64,000 bases of DNA from Pomphorhynchus laevis (taxonomy: Eukaryota; Acanthocephala; Palaeacanthocephala; Echinorhynchida; Pomphorhynchidae): NCBI GenBank assembly GCA_012934845.2, contig WNNJ02000892.1:38798-102797 (forward strand). The letters are read 5' to 3'. Position 1 is the stretch's first letter, and every line of letters begins with the position of its first letter. The position numbers and the translations under genes were made by a program. Of this stretch, positions 42,839-54,850 are shown piece after piece. The notes beneath the pieces are model-generated. The model had not been told where the DNA came from. It did not search any database and saw nothing but the letters and a program-made list of their open reading frames with translations.

Positions 42839-43685
42839 CCAGTGACAACAGCTGTGATTTCGTATAATCCAGGTAGCAGAGGCTTCCAATATCGCCTATT
42901 ACTTGATTTGAATTGATAATTTGATTTGATTCTTTTGAATAGTCGAAAATCAATATTGACCCTGTGTTGGCGTCTACTGCACATGTATGCTCATCCAGTT
43001 CAAAATATTTTGGCACCAATTCTTCGTTTGTTATACAAATTGTAAGAGGAGATTTGCGGCTCATTATGCTGGTATTCTGGACGTCAAACGTGTCCATGTT
43101 TATTCCCCTTATCACATTGGGCGCATCAGTAAAGCCACCTGCAACCACAACCTTCCCCAGTCCCTTTGTTTCTTCGCATGTCGTCATGACGCTGAAATTA
43201 AGAAATGGGCCTACCAGGCTAACAAGTCGGCTAGGTGAAATACCCGAGCTTAAGCAGTAGGCTGGGCAAAATCCAAATAATCGATCAGGTATTCGAATTC
43301 CTCTCTTCATTGACATAAGAAATACAGACATCACGATGTTGTGGCCCGCACTGTCCCCAGCAATCACAAAATTCTGTCCAGTCCAACCTTCACAATCAAA
43401 ATTTATTAGGTTCGTTTTATTGCAAGGTTGTTCTATTCCGATAACGCTCGTCGTGGCCACTACGCCCTCGTTCTCAGTGTTACTACTCTGTGTCACAAGT
43501 AAGCGTGTGGGGTATGAGGGTGTCTGTTTGATCGGGCTTTCATCTTTCCCAGTTTGAAAGTCGAGTACGCCTCCGCTATGTAAGATTCGAAGATTTTGAT
43601 TGACATCATTGATATGGATGTCCACATTTCTGACTGTAGGAAGGATGGTTTCTCGAATGACGATTTCTTCGGATAAGGCTGCCAC
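42531..43685 (-). CDS. chimeric frame with hormone-sensitive-lipase core
   Basis: A 384-codon open frame. Residues about 104-172 (NFVIAGDSAGHNIVMS, GIRIPDRLFGFCPAYC, SPSRLVSLVGPFL) match the nucleophile-elbow region of hormone-sensitive lipase, whose family reads GDSAGGNL, RxPDG and SPSRLLSLMDPLLP. The catalytic Ser would be in GDSAG (110-114). The oxyanion HGGG block that should lie ~70 residues earlier and the later Asp and His are not visible. Residues about 176-285 (VVVAGGFTDAPN, MDTFDVQN, SLCYLDYTKSQLL) look weakly kelch/beta-propeller-like. The tail is basic, then Lys/Ser/Glu-rich. The frame opens with GTG preceded by a pyrimidine-AG, so it may be an exon. LINE B copy 2 abuts its start. 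It may be a fusion of exon pieces or a dead gene. Confidence 0.5.
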   Translation of the reverse strand: MAALSEEIVIRETILPTVRNVDIHINDVNQNLRILHSGGVLDFQTGKDESPIKQTPSYPTRLLVTQSSNTENEGVVATTSVIGIEQPCNKTNLINFDCEGWTGQNFVIAGDSAGHNIVMSVFLMSMKRGIRIPDRLFGFCPAYCLSSGISPSRLVSLVGPFLNFSVMTTCEETKGLGKVVVAGGFTDAPNVIRGINMDTFDVQNTSIMSRKSPLTICITNEELVPKYFELDEHTCAVDANTGSILIFDYSKESNQIINSNQVIGDIGSLCYLDYTKSQLLSLDSIRLGGPGLYEMPTNMCPRTPLNSLPNPARGTERRQRQRSRRMWQQQRRTTTLFFLPPRRTVTVRNADKYVDTLQQLAESSNVDGETSKADKSTDKAESKE

Positions 43686-43689
43686 CTGA

Positions 43690-45570
43690 GTAAGAAATTC
43701 CGAAGGGTTGAGACGCGGGGTTCAGACTACCTATCATGACCTAATTCGTTGGCGGTTAGAGGAAGACACGTTGCTGAGGAGAAGGTTCCACTTTGATCCC
43801 GTCAGGGTGGCCTTCTTTCAGGCAGCTATCCAACAATTCCCCCGAATTGGGAATGAGAGTTTGACCAAATTTAATACTTACCTCTCTTCGCAAGCTACTG
43901 CGATACTATCGACTACCTATAAAGGTCGCATATACAATCCCACTCCAACAAAACTCAAGGTCCTAGCTAAAATGCTACATCTTCCTACTCTCTCTGTTTC
44001 CGCCAGACAAGCCCTCTCGAATGAATACTGGAGCACTAGATATAGGTTCCAGTTGAGTAGGGATAAGGCAAGCATTTCTCGCCTTAGCCCTTCTCAGTCT
44101 TCCTTCTGGAAGATACTCAAGAAGGAGAAGTTTGTCTGTTGGAAGGATAGAGCATTAGGTTGGATTGGTAGAATAGACCTTGATAAAGTTTTGGAGGAGT
44201 CACTATCCCTTCACAATTATGGAGCCACTCATTCACCCCAACCAATCCCGCCTTGGTGTGACTTCAGGAGTAGGGACTTATCTGTTACAGATATCCTTAA
44301 CTCATGGGGCCACTCCCGGGCACCTCCAGAACCCATGCGCCACTATCCACTCGTGTCTGTCAGCTTTTGACAGACAGTCAGAGAAAGGAAGTCGCCATAA
44401 CAATGCTATTAGCCTCCCCTTCCGACATTGCTAACATAAATATTAGCCGTCGAGTATTTTTACCTAAAAAGAAGTCGATTACATGTCCCAAAGATCCGCG
44501 GCCTATTTCAATTCAAAACTCCCTCATCTCCATTTACGAAAAAGCGCTTGCGCGTAAAATCCGCGACCATCTAAATAGGCGAAATTTAATCCCACCAGGT
44601 TTTCATGGGTACGTAAAAGATCGCTCGGTCCATTCAGCAATAGGTGAAGTGCAACAGTTTTGTCAAGATAACAGTCATCAGCTTGCTGTGGCTGTCTTTC
44701 TTGATTTTTCGGCTGCATTTGACCGCATTTCCATTCCTTTTGTTATCACTTCTCTCAGGTCCCTCGGGTTGCCTGCGAGAATTGTTAACAGGGTGGAAAT
44801 ATTGCTGTACTCCAAGCGATTCTTCTATGAAGACGACCCTGATGCACGTCAGTTCTATCCTATTACGGGTGTGCCTCAAGGCTCCCCACTTTCTCCAATC
44901 TTGTATCTTGCTGCCTTCATTGAACTATACAAAAAATTCAAACGCGATCAACATATTGTGGTATATGCTGATGATACCACAGCCCTGTTCTCTGGACGCA
45001 GGTGCAAAGATGTAGTCTCTGACATCAGTTATTTCTTTACAAGATTAAAAGAGCAGCTGCCCATTTCCAATCTTGTTTTAAACTCCTCCAAATCGCAGGT
45101 GGTTGTCTTTAATGGCGCCCCTGTGACAAAGGAAAAACTCAAGAGATTAGCACTCTCAGCTCTATCTTCCATCCCGACTAATCAATCACTCCCTACCTTC
45201 ACAAATCGAGTAAAATACCTGGGATTCACCATTACGGTGAGCTGGTCAGCGAAAGCTGACCTGGATAGACTAAAACATATCCTGAAGAGAGCTAGATGGG
45301 CCCTGAAACGGGCCCAACATCTGTCATTGAAAGAGAAATCCCAAGTGCGCCTCTGGGGTACTTGGGCTATCTCGGGATTAGTTTTCTTTTCAAGAGGACG
45401 TCCTCCAGAACAAAGACTAAGGTTTCTCAAGCTCCTCGTCTCGCGTTTACCCAGCATAGTCTGCACCGACTGGACTCTTCGGGGGGTGAAAGACCCCGGG
45501 TGGTTCAGTCGCAAGGCGGCGTGTTGGATTGGTTGGGGGCTCAGATCCCCATGGATTTGAGGCTATAATT
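43690..45570 (+). mobile_element. LINE B copy 2, 5'-truncated
   Basis: It begins inside the endonuclease (HDLIRWRLEEDTLLRRR) directly against the chimeric frame. One frame change near 44320 separates the first part from a long RT frame (44304-45560) with PISIQNSLISIYEKALARK, HGYVKDRSVHSAIGE, VFLDFSAAFDRIS, GVPQGSPLSPILY and VVYADDTTALF, ending in CWIGWG. The 3' UTR is cut short at about 45570. Close to copy 1. Confidence 0.88.
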
Positions 45571-45732
45571 CTGAAGAAAACGGGCTTGCATTTGAAGAGT
45601 GTCAATTATCGATGAAGAAGATTTAGACTGTATCTGTATCATTGTATTTATTCTATTTATTTATCCGGCATGTTATTTATTATTAATAAAATCTATTATT
45701 ATTACTTCGCTGCCACCGAGTTACAACAAAAA
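45571..45732 (+). other. junction between two head-to-tail LINE B copies
   Basis: Short AT-rich sequence with partial open frames; probably the 3' UTR of copy 2 and the 5' leader of copy 3. Confidence 0.4.
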
Positions 45733-45733
45733 A

Positions 45734-46940
45734 ATGAGTAAATTTAGCATGTCGGAGCGTTCAAAGAACTCAATGAAAACTAATTTTCCTACCAATGCAA
45801 TAAACGAGGTAAGTGGAGATTTAGCTTCTCTTGAATATATTCCGGAGGGTGAACTCCCCCGGTACCAAAATTATCCAACCTGGTGATTATCAGACTTTTG
45901 GCGCCTCTGGAAAGACAGAACATGTTCAACGTTTTTATAAGAGGCTTTGCCGATCTATTTAAAAAAGGATATTGTTCAATGCGATTAAATATTATGAACC
46001 TGATATTAAAATCTCATTCTGCACTCCTGATCTGGCAATGTCGTACGTCGACTACTTTAAAAAAGAGCATTCTGAACAAGGTATAATTGCTTCCAAACCA
46101 ATCCTGGCAACAATAAAGATAAATAATATGCCAACATTCATTCCAGAGGAAGATATATCAGCCCTAGAAACTGATTTCAAAATTTCTAACCTTCGCTTTA
46201 TAAAAGGGATTAAAAGCTTTCCAATTCCCGTAGCGTTCTGCAATGCCCCGGTGGATGAAGCTCTAAAACTGTCGATTTCGAAATGTAATCATTTTATGGG
46301 GTATAATTTGAGATTTTCTATCATCGAAACCGACTCACTAACGTACCCTCACTGCAACAATTGTCATCAACGGGGGCATTGGTCCACTGGCTGTTCTTTA
46401 CCCCATCAGTGCGGCGTGTGTGGTACAACTGCTATACATCCTGAGAAGTGTGAAGGTAAGCCATTTTGCGCAAACTGCGGTGGTGAGCACCCCCCCCGCA
46501 TGGTAAAAAAGGGTAAAATCTTTAAGGCGTACCAAAAGAGACACAGGAGTGTGACAGCAAAACCGACTAGCTTCGTGGAAGCTGTCTCGTTTAACAAGAA
46601 AGACGACAAGATGCTGGATACGGAAATCCTGAAACTTATTGAAATGCAGCATCAGGCATCAATGATTCAACTTGAAAAATTGGTCCAAAAATTGGTGGGT
46701 CAATTAGCGGAATCTTTCCGTTCTCCTCCTTCTGGGAAGATCAACAATATTAAGAAACCACTAAAATCTAAGAAACGAAACGGGTCAGCGCTGAGCATAG
46801 CCGCTCTGAAGCTTGTTCGGAAGGATTCGATCTGGGCAATGGCTAACGAGGGAAATAAAGATATCGCCCGTGGGCAAGCGACTCCATTTGTCGTGACGGG
46901 AAGCGGTAAAGGCGACCTTTCCGCCTCTAGTTGCGACTAG
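45734..46940 (+). pseudogene. LINE B copy 3 ORF1
   Basis: ATG 45734 starts MSKFSMSERSKNSMKTNF. A stop at 45883 and a frame change near 45965 interrupt, after which the frame is open from 45972 to 46940. It shows PILATIKINNMPTFIPEEDI, the knuckles CNNCHQRGHWSTGC, CGVCGTTA and CANCGGEHPPRM, and an acidic/basic tail. It is well diverged from copy 1 in sequence but identical in layout. Confidence 0.82.
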
Positions 46941-46974
46941 GTGGAGGGCGTCTCACTTCGGTAACATTTACGCA

Positions 46975-48668
46975 ATGGGAAGTAATCAAGGGCCTTTTTC
47001 ACTGAATATCCTTCAGTGGAATTCGGGAGGTGCTTCCGCCCTTAGCCTTCTATCTGGTAGAGATGCAGATGTTATAGTCCTTCAGGAGACGCGGTCTATC
47101 TGTCTCCCCCTGGATATTACTCGATTTATCCCTAAGCACATCTACACCCACTTTACTCCTTACATAACCACCTCACTCCTCTTCATCTCAAGGTCTTTTA
47201 ACCATAGTGAAAAGCTCTTTAAGATCATCCCTCCTACTAAACTACTCTTGTCCAGCCCTATCTTGTTTAGCTATATCACTTTGTAAGAACGGTAAGCGTA
47301 TAAGCATAGCCAATGTCTATATTCGGCCAGGAGAAATTCACAAGAACCGTGACCTCCTGGATCAAATATAGGGGAGCGGTTATGAAATGTTACTTGGTGA
47401 CTTCAACAACAGAACTGGTCGTTGGATTAATGCAGCACTCCGCAGAGCAAGGATCGACTATCTTATTCATAAGTCACCTTCCCCCACCTTTCATTGCTCT
47501 ACAACAAATTCTCTCCTTCGACATATTACTGCTACATAAGATGTGGTTGTTGAAACCCATTTGCACCGAGCAGTCGCGTCAACAACAGACCACCTCTCAT
47601 GACCTAAGTCGCTGGCGGCTAGAGGACGATACTTTGCTTAGAAGAAGGTTTCACCTTGACCCTATTAGAGTGGCCTTCTTTCAGGCAGCTATCCAACTCT
47701 TCCACAGAATTGGAATTGAAAGTTTGACCGAATTTAATTCCTACCTCTAATCGCAAGCTACCGCGATCCTTTCGACTACCTATAAAGGTCGAATATACAA
47801 TCCTACTCCAACAAAGCTCAAGGTCCTAGCTTAAATGTTACACCTTCCCAATCTCTCTGTTTCCGCCAGACATATCCTCTCTAATAAATATTGGAGCTCT
47901 AGATATAGGCTCCAGCTGAGCAGGGATAGGGCATGCATTGCTCACCTAAACCCTTCTCATGCTTCCTTCTGGAAGATATTCAAGAAGGAGAATTTTGTTT
48001 GTTGGAAGGATAGAGCCTTGGTTTGGATTGGTAGCATAGGCCTTGACAAAGTTTTAGAGGAGTCACTTTCCTTGCATAATTATGGAGCCACTCAATCTCC
48101 CCAACCAATCCCGCCTTGGTGTGACTTCAGGTGTAGGGACTTATCTGTTACAGGTATCTTTAACTCCTGGGGATCACACCCGGGCACCTCCAAATCCCAC
48201 GTGCCACTCACCACTCGTGTCTGTCAGCTTTTGACATACAGTCAGAGAAAGGAGGTCGCCATCACAATGCTATTAGCATCCCCGTCTGACATAGCGGACA
48301 TCAACATTAGCCGTCGAGTTTCTTTTACCTAAAAAGACATTAATCTATTGTCCTAAAGATCTGCGACCCATCTCGATTCAAAACGCCCTCATATCCATCT
48401 ATGAGAAAGCGCTTGCGCGTAGAATCCGCGTTCATTTATGTAGGCGTAATTTGATCCCACCGAGTTTTCATGGGTTTGTCTAAGGGCGCTCGGTCCATTC
48501 AGCAATTAGTGAAGTGCATCAGTTTTGTCAGGATAATAGTCATCAGCTTGCTGTGGCTGTTTTTCTTGATTTTTCAGCTGTATTTGACCGGATCTCCATT
48601 CCCTTCGTTATCTCCTCTCTCAGGTTCCTCGGGTTGCCTGCGAGAATTGTTAACAGGGCGGAGATATT
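46975..48668 (+). pseudogene. LINE B copy 3 ORF2, left part
   Basis: ATG 46975 opens MGSNQGPFSLNILQWNSGG. The APE and N-terminal RT motifs are readable in several frames (LLHKMWLLKP, RRFHLDPIRVAFFQAAI, VFLDFSAVFDRIS) until LINE C interrupts at 48668. Five or more breaks are present. Confidence 0.85.
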
Positions 48669-51600
48669 ATTATATGTCGACTTCCAAGGGAGCTGAAACT
48701 CGTAAGGAAGCATCTTATCGAATAAAAAAAACAGAAAAAAAGTAAAAAAACATCAAGAGTTCACGAGGTCAAGCTTTAGGCGTTCTTTGAATTGCACAGC
48801 AGAAGAGCTGTTGATTACACCAGGTGATAATCCATTCCATCGTTTATAGACGCGATCCATCACTGTCGTGCAATTTGTTCGATGCTTTAAACATAGCTCG
48901 TGTCCACGTAACATTGATGTATTACGAAGACAGAACAGCAGCTTACACGGATGGTTAGGCACGCGCAGCGACATCCACACTAGTGTAAGATCTGCAATCA
49001 ACAGATCACATTCAATAGATCTTATACCCAACGTCTCTAGTCTAACTGGATAAGGAATGGAGCGGGTTGCCGGAACCAAGTGCGTGGCTCTTCTCAAAAT
49101 GTTGCCGAATTCACTCAATTCTGATTTCAGTTGAGGGTGTGTCGCGTGAGATGCATAGAGCATATGTGATTTTAAGGAGACTCGAATATACAATGCGTAA
49201 AGCCTTTGGCTCAAGTCGTCTAACGTTTCGATGAAGAAATCTTAAAATTCTACGGCATTTTGCAATAATCGCAGAAGAATAAATACCAGATTTTAGATTG
49301 GAGGAGATAACAACACCTACATCAGTAAAGTGATTTACTGATTCGATAACTGTTGAGCTGAATTGATAAGAAGGGGAAGGTAATCGGGATTGACCAATTC
49401 TCATATGTCGACATTTACTAACATTGATTACTAAGCCGTGTGATAAACACCAACTACTAACTTTATCTAAATCTGATTGTAGTAGGGGAGAGCTAGAACA
49501 ACCACGAAATAAAGTGCACTACAGTTTAATGTCATCGGCGTATAATAGGCACTGGCATGTAACATTTTCAGCGATTTCGTTGATGTAGATATTAAACAAA
49601 GTGGGACTAAGGATACAGCCTTGTGGAACACCTTGAGTGAGATAAAACCATTCAGAAAGAGACTCACCAACTCGCACAGCAAAGGAACGTCTACTCAAGA
49701 ATTCACGTATCCAGAGACAAACGTGCTTTGAGAATCCGTAATTTCCAAGTTTTCACAGTCAAATTGGATGAACGACCCGATCAAAAGCTTTGGACAAATC
49801 AATAAAGACGACATCAACCGGCACCCCCTGTTCGACAAAACCGGCCCAGCTTTCGCGTGCTAATGTTAGATTAGTTGAAGTTGAGTGATTTTTTCTAAAC
49901 CCATGCTGTTTATTAGATAAAATATTGAATTTGTCCAAATGAGAAGATACATACCTCAGGATCAGTTTCTCCATCACCTTGCAAGCAATACAAGTCAAAC
50001 TTATTGGCCGATAATTTTGAGGATTTACCTTATCCCCCTTTTTGAAAACTGGAATGACTAATGCTCTCTTCCACATATCTGGGATTATGCCAGTTCTCAA
50101 GGACCAATAGTAAATATCAAAAAGCGGAAGATATATATTCGATGCAACTTTGCGTAATAATATACTAGGAATATCATCATGACCTGAACTATTTTTAGCC
50201 GGTAGCTTCGATAAGATATTAAGAACATCGAGCGGGTCAAAGTAGAGGTTAGAATCCTGGTACTGGAGAGAAGAATTGCTTATCGTAATGTTATAATCAC
50301 ATAGGGAAAATCGATTGCGAGTGAGACAAAAGTTCTTGGCAAGGATATTGGCAATGGAAAGAGGAGAAACCGATTTTCGATCACCATCAACCAGACAGTT
50401 GATTGACGAAGATACCCTCTTACGGTTGCCAAGTAGTTGAAATAGTCTCTTTTGATCGACATGAGACAAGGAACATATGGCAGCAATGAATTGATGTTTC
50501 TTCTGACGTTTAAGAGAAGTCACCCTGTTGCGTATGGTAATATAAAATCTGAAGGATCCGAGTCCACGCTCAAATAGTAGGAATGCATGACCACGTTCTC
50601 TGACAGCTCGCTTCAACTCACTGTCAAACCATTTGGGTTTGGAGGATGGTGGTTTACGTGTTACGCAAGGGGAAAAGGCGTGAAGTAGATTAATCAATGT
50701 TGTGTGGAGGAACGACCAGGCCACATGAACACCGACTGTTCTAGCACAAGGCCATCTTACTATGCTAATCATTTCATTAATTGTATCGTAATCCGCATTC
50801 ATAACACCAATCGTTTTTTAAAACTGACCAGACGCGAAATATGACTAGGTAGGATGATACGTAAAGTGCAGTGATCGCTAGAGTCTAATGGCGGACCGCA
50901 ACTTAATGACTCAACGACAGAATCATTGGTACATAGGCATAAATCTAGCAGGGAATGACTTTTATTACGGATACGAGTTTTACAATGGACAAGCTGACAA
51001 AGTGTGAGCTCATTGAATACATCAAGTAAGGCTGATGATTCTTCATCACACCCCTGGATCGCGGTATAAGAGACCCAATCGATATTTGGAGTGTTAAGAT
51101 CTCCGCAGATTAAGGTATCCACATCGCCGGAACAGTGATGTTTTAACGACTTGATGATGAGTGGTGTTTTTGATCGAGGACTACGAGAAACAATACAAAT
51201 GCGATATACCTTACCTCGTTCCTCCGTCACTTCAATCTACAAAAGCTCATTTCCATAATCGTCAGAACACGACTCTATTACGTTATAAACAAGACTGTCG
51301 CGTATATAAGCAGCTACACCGCCACCTCTAGAGATTTTTCGATCACAGCGAACTATCGTATAACCGTGAAAACCGACTTCAGAATCCAGAATATTACAAT
51401 TTAACCAAGTTTCAGTGAAAAACAGCATGTCGAGATTTTCATGATGTACTATTGCTTTGATTTCATCTAACTTGTTAAACAAACTCAAAACATTTGAATA
51501 GAGTATGTAAAGGCCAGCTTTGGTAGATGTACAGGGAAACTTGTGGACATTTGATTTTTGAGAATTCATACAATCGAACAACTAGGATAAATAGGGATGA

Positions 51601-52184
51601 TTGACTGTTAGTAGCGAGTTACAGAGTCTACAGTTGAGTTGGGAATGCGTGCGACACAGAGATGTTCGATATCCTGTAACGAAATGTCTCGAGAGCTGTT
51701 GATAAAAAATCGAGTGGAGACTCTGCGTCGCACAACCTGAAAATTTCGGATTATAAGATTTTATTCACCATTCATTCGACGCTCGGCCATCTCACGTTTG
51801 GCAGGAAACAACTGTTTTCTGTCCTCTGGAGATAAATCTTTGAAAAGACGAATACTCAAACCTCCTAGGAGATGACTGTTTCGTAGTATAAGTGAACTCA
51901 TTACGGTGGAGGCAAGAACAACTTTGAGTAAACGAGATCGACTATCTGATTCTTTTTTACCAAGGCGAAACAAATTTACTACACGCAAATCCTTTCAAAC
52001 TGTGGCAGAGCAGTTTTGCAAAACACATAAGAGGATTGATTTAACTGCATTGACATCATGCTGAATACGTAAGTCATTGTTAACGGCAGATGACTCGATG
52101 AGGTTTGCAATTAGCACACAGTGAGCCCTATCAGAGAGTGTGCGCAAAGAAGGGTTAGAATTAGAAGGAACTCTCAGCTGTACA
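48669..52184 (-). mobile_element. LINE C, long copy inserted in LINE B
   Basis: From 52184 down: a partial ORF1 (HCVLIANLIESS, LFRLGKKESDSRSRLLKVVL, FKDLSPEDRKQLF, up to RNFQVVRRR near 51730), then ORF2 with endonuclease and RT, and a 3' UTR ending GTCGACATATAATAAT at 48669. Its ORF1 is 5'-truncated and lacks the zinc motif seen in LINE D. Comparing with intact LINE B (GAGATATT then GCTGTAC), the insertion shows no obvious target duplication. A second 3' end is at 7966-8345. Confidence 0.88.
48753..51581 (-). pseudogene. LINE C ORF2 (APE + RT), several breaks
   Basis: Endonuclease motifs: LYILYSNVLSLFNKLDEIK, FFTETWLNCNILD, SRGGGVAAYIRDS, CGDLNTPNIDW, LDLCLC and DSSDHCTLR (51581-50830). RT motifs: ALVIPVFKKGDKVNPQNYRP, HGFRKNHSTSTNL, VFIDLSKAFDRVV, then QGCILSPTLFNIYI and LLYADDIKL (about 49520-49550), VINVSKCRHMRIG, and a C-terminal RWNGLSPGVINSS. 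A stop after LNTPN-side region, and frame changes near 51235, 50800, 49760, 49500 and 49130, break it. Jockey/CR1 group. Confidence 0.85.
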
Positions 52185-52930
52185 CCAAGCGGTTCTACTA
52201 TGAAGACGACCCTGATGCGCGTCAGTTCTACCCTATTACGGGTGTACCTCAAGGATCCCCACTTTCTCCTATCTTATATCTTGCTGCATCCATTGTACTA
52301 TTCAAGAATTTTAAACGCGATCAACGTCTAGTGGTATATGCTGATGATACCACAGCCTTGTTCTCTGGACGCAGGTGCAAAGATGTAATCTCTGACATCA
52401 GCCGTTTCTTTTTAAGATTAAAAGATCAGTTGCCCCCATCCAATCTTATTTTAAACTCCTCTAAATCGCAGGTGGTAGTCTTTCATGGCGTTACTGCCAC
52501 CAAAAATAAACTTAAGAGATTAGCACTCTCTGCACTCTCCTTCATTTTGCAGCATCAACCACTCCCCATCTTCACGAGTCGAGTAAAATATCTGGGGTTC
52601 ACCGTTACGGTGAATTGGTCAGCAAAAGTTGACCTGGATAGACTTAAACGTATCCTATAGAAAGCTAGGTGGGCCCTGAAACGGGCCCAGCACCTGTAAT
52701 CTAATGGGATAACCCAAGTGCGCCTCTGGGGTACTTGGGCTATCTCGGGATTAGTCTTCTTCTCACGAAGACGTCCCCAGAACAAAAACTAAGGTTTCTC
52801 AAGCTCCTCATCTCGAGATTACCAACCATAGTCCGCCTTGACTGGACTATTAGGTGTGTGAGAGACCCCGACTGGTTCAGTCAGAGGGCGGCGCGCTTGT
52901 GCGGCCGAGGGGCTCAGATCCCGTAATGAC

Positions 52931-53124
52931 GGCTTCTATTTAAAGTTATCTTTTGCATGTTTTTGTCTCTTAAGTTTTTATCGGTTATATAATTATTAAT
53001 CAAACCCTTATTTATTTATATGAGTTGCAATTACAGCATCTAACGCTAGATGAAAGTTGTCCACGCGGCATAAATTGTTGTATAAACGCTCACTAAAATT
53101 GCACTATCGGGGCATCAAAGGATT
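52931..53124. other. spacer
   Basis: No feature recognised between the LINE B 3' end and the Penelope terminal repeat. Confidence 0.4.
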
Positions 53125-53735
53125 CTAAAAAAACGAAAATGCTTGATTCACAATGTCACACAGGCAACCGAAACGACCAGTGTGTACCTCATTCTACTGA
53201 TGAGTGTTGCCGGGTACTCATCATTTCGATGCTGACGTGGTCGTCTAGAAGTGACATGATGATTGAAAGTCGTGAATTTAAGTCCAGTCTATTAAGCAAC
53301 ACCATTCAATATAAATGCCGTATTTCGTAAGAAATCCTGGACCGTTGTTTACTCTGCACATATGTGCACTACTATTATACGTGCCGTATCCATTAAGGAT
53401 CCAACGAGTACAACGACAATTCAGCAACAACCTCTGCCTAGTGTTTAAGGATGGTCCGCACAGCAATTCAATTTGGTAAAGAGCGTAAGCCTCAGTCAAT
53501 TAAGCAAAGTGTCGGAAACGCCTTTATTCACAATGTCACACAGGCAACCGACTTCGATACACGACTTTCAATCACCATGTTACTTCTAGAAAACCACTTC
53601 AGCATCGAAATGATGAGTACCCGTCAACACTCATCATTAGAATGAGGTACACACTGGTCGTTTCGGTTGCCTGTGTGACATTGTGAATAAAAGTGTTTCC
53701 GACACTTTGTTGGCTTACGCTCTTTACTTGAGAAA
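53125..53735. repeat. inverted pair of Penelope terminal repeats
   Basis: The plus segment 53139-53500 matches 63280-63500 plus 63176-63290 (the region around the Penelope element). Bases 53520-53705 repeat 53139-53275 in inverse orientation. Shared marks are CACAATGTCACACAGGCAAC, GAAACGACCAGTG, CTACTGATGAGTGTTGCC and 'aaatcctggaccgttgt'. These are the pseudo-LTR-type repeats that flank PLEs, here without a coding body. Confidence 0.75.
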
Positions 53736-53739
53736 TTAT

Positions 53740-54590
53740 TCTTCATGTTTGAAATGCCCGCAATGATTCACTCCGATCGTGGTCCAGAATTTGTTGCGAG
53801 AGAGTTCAGCGATTATTTAAATCGATTAGGAATATCATCAAGTCGAAGCTGTCCATACAATCCGACATGTAATGGTCAGGTTGAAAATTACAACGGTATA
53901 CTCTGGAAGGCTATTGAGCTCGATTTAGCTTCTCATAATAGAACAAGCACGATGTGGGAATCATCTCTACCAGCTGCACTATATTCAGTAACATCATTGC
54001 TTTGCACTTCGACGAATTGTAGTCCTCATGAGAGGTTCTTTCGTTTCAAGCGCAGATCTTGCACAGGGAAGGCGTTACCAACTTGGTTACTTACGCTTGG
54101 CAAAGTTCTATTAAAACATCATGTTCGCTCTAGCAAATATGATCCTCAAGTACAGGTCGTGGAACTTCTGAGATGTGATCCCTTCAGAGCTTCTATCAGA
54201 TTCGACAATGGACGAGAAACAACCGTATCGTTGAAGCATCTGGCTCCTTACGCTGATGATTACACACCGTGTCCAGATATATCTAACGAGTCAAACTCAG
54301 AGACAACATACACACGGACTACGGCACCAACCAAAGCGACTAATTGCAATGTATCAGGAGACAACACCCAAAGCGAGCCACAGATTGATCTAAACTAGAC
54401 GAAAGGGGAAGCGGACAAGACAGTGAGTGAACCAAAACATTCTGATGACTATCAACAAACAATGGTCAGCAAACCGGTCAGAAATCAACAACGTCCACGG
54501 TTCTGGCGTAGCCAACGCTTACGTAAAATGCCAAGCCGTTTCAACGATTACATAGTGGATGAAGAAGATATGACATTATAACTATAAACG
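53740..54590 (+). mobile_element. Ty3/gypsy integrase fossil
   Basis: The frame 53745-54398 encodes the second half of a retroviral-type integrase core (IHSDRGPEFVAREF, CNGQVENYNGILWKAI) and the C-terminal region. A further piece to 54580 ends in a basic SQRLRKMPSRFNDYI-type tail common at the end of gypsy Pol proteins. Only this part remains; no LTR was found. It is broken, with few breaks in what is left, and is of moderate age. Confidence 0.8.
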
Positions 54591-54639
54591 TTTTGTTTGT
54601 TTTAAATTTTCAAATAAAGAAAACAAAATATCATTAAAA

Positions 54640-54850
54640 ATTTATGTAAACCACTTAGCTAAATATTTTTATGGATAATAAACGATATGCTTTGTATTAG
54701 AATAAGGTACACTAAATGATCAAACTTTATTTAAAAATATACGTCATGAGCGCGTATTTGACACCGTTACTATGTTGGGTCGAAGAATAGGGCTCGAAAT
54801 CTGATAGCATAGCAGTGCCTCCTGATGACCTTTAAGAATTCTGTTCATTA
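54640..54850 (+). repeat. Naiad 3' terminal repeat, diverged copy
   Basis: It matches the Naiad tail: TTTTTATGGATAATAAACG, TATTAGAATAAGGTAC, TACTATGTTGGGTCGAAGAA, TAGGGCTCGAAATCTGATAG, CATAGCAG and CCTGATGACCTTTAA. The copy ends there. Confidence 0.75.

Larger units (their letters stand above)
45733..52930 (+). mobile_element. LINE B copy 3, split by LINE C
   Basis: The left part (45733-48668) has ORF1, most of the endonuclease and the first half of the RT. The right part (52185-52930) resumes in the RT at YTKRFYYEDDPDARQF and runs through VVYADDTTALFSG to the 3' end. LINE C (-) fills 48669-52184. ORF2 has several stops and frame changes (for example near 47165-47400, 47750, 48330 and 48480). 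It is older than copy 1. Confidence 0.88.

Noticed and set aside
42539-43557. Several plus-strand frames opposite the lipase-like frame
   Set aside because: No motif is seen in them, whereas the minus frame has the GDSAG and SPSRL blocks.
53197-53240. CTGATGA followed by the GAGT/ACTC hairpin as a canonical hammerhead
   Set aside because: No GAAA follows the hairpin. Only the permuted reading (GAAA upstream) gives paired flanks, and that is reported with low certainty.
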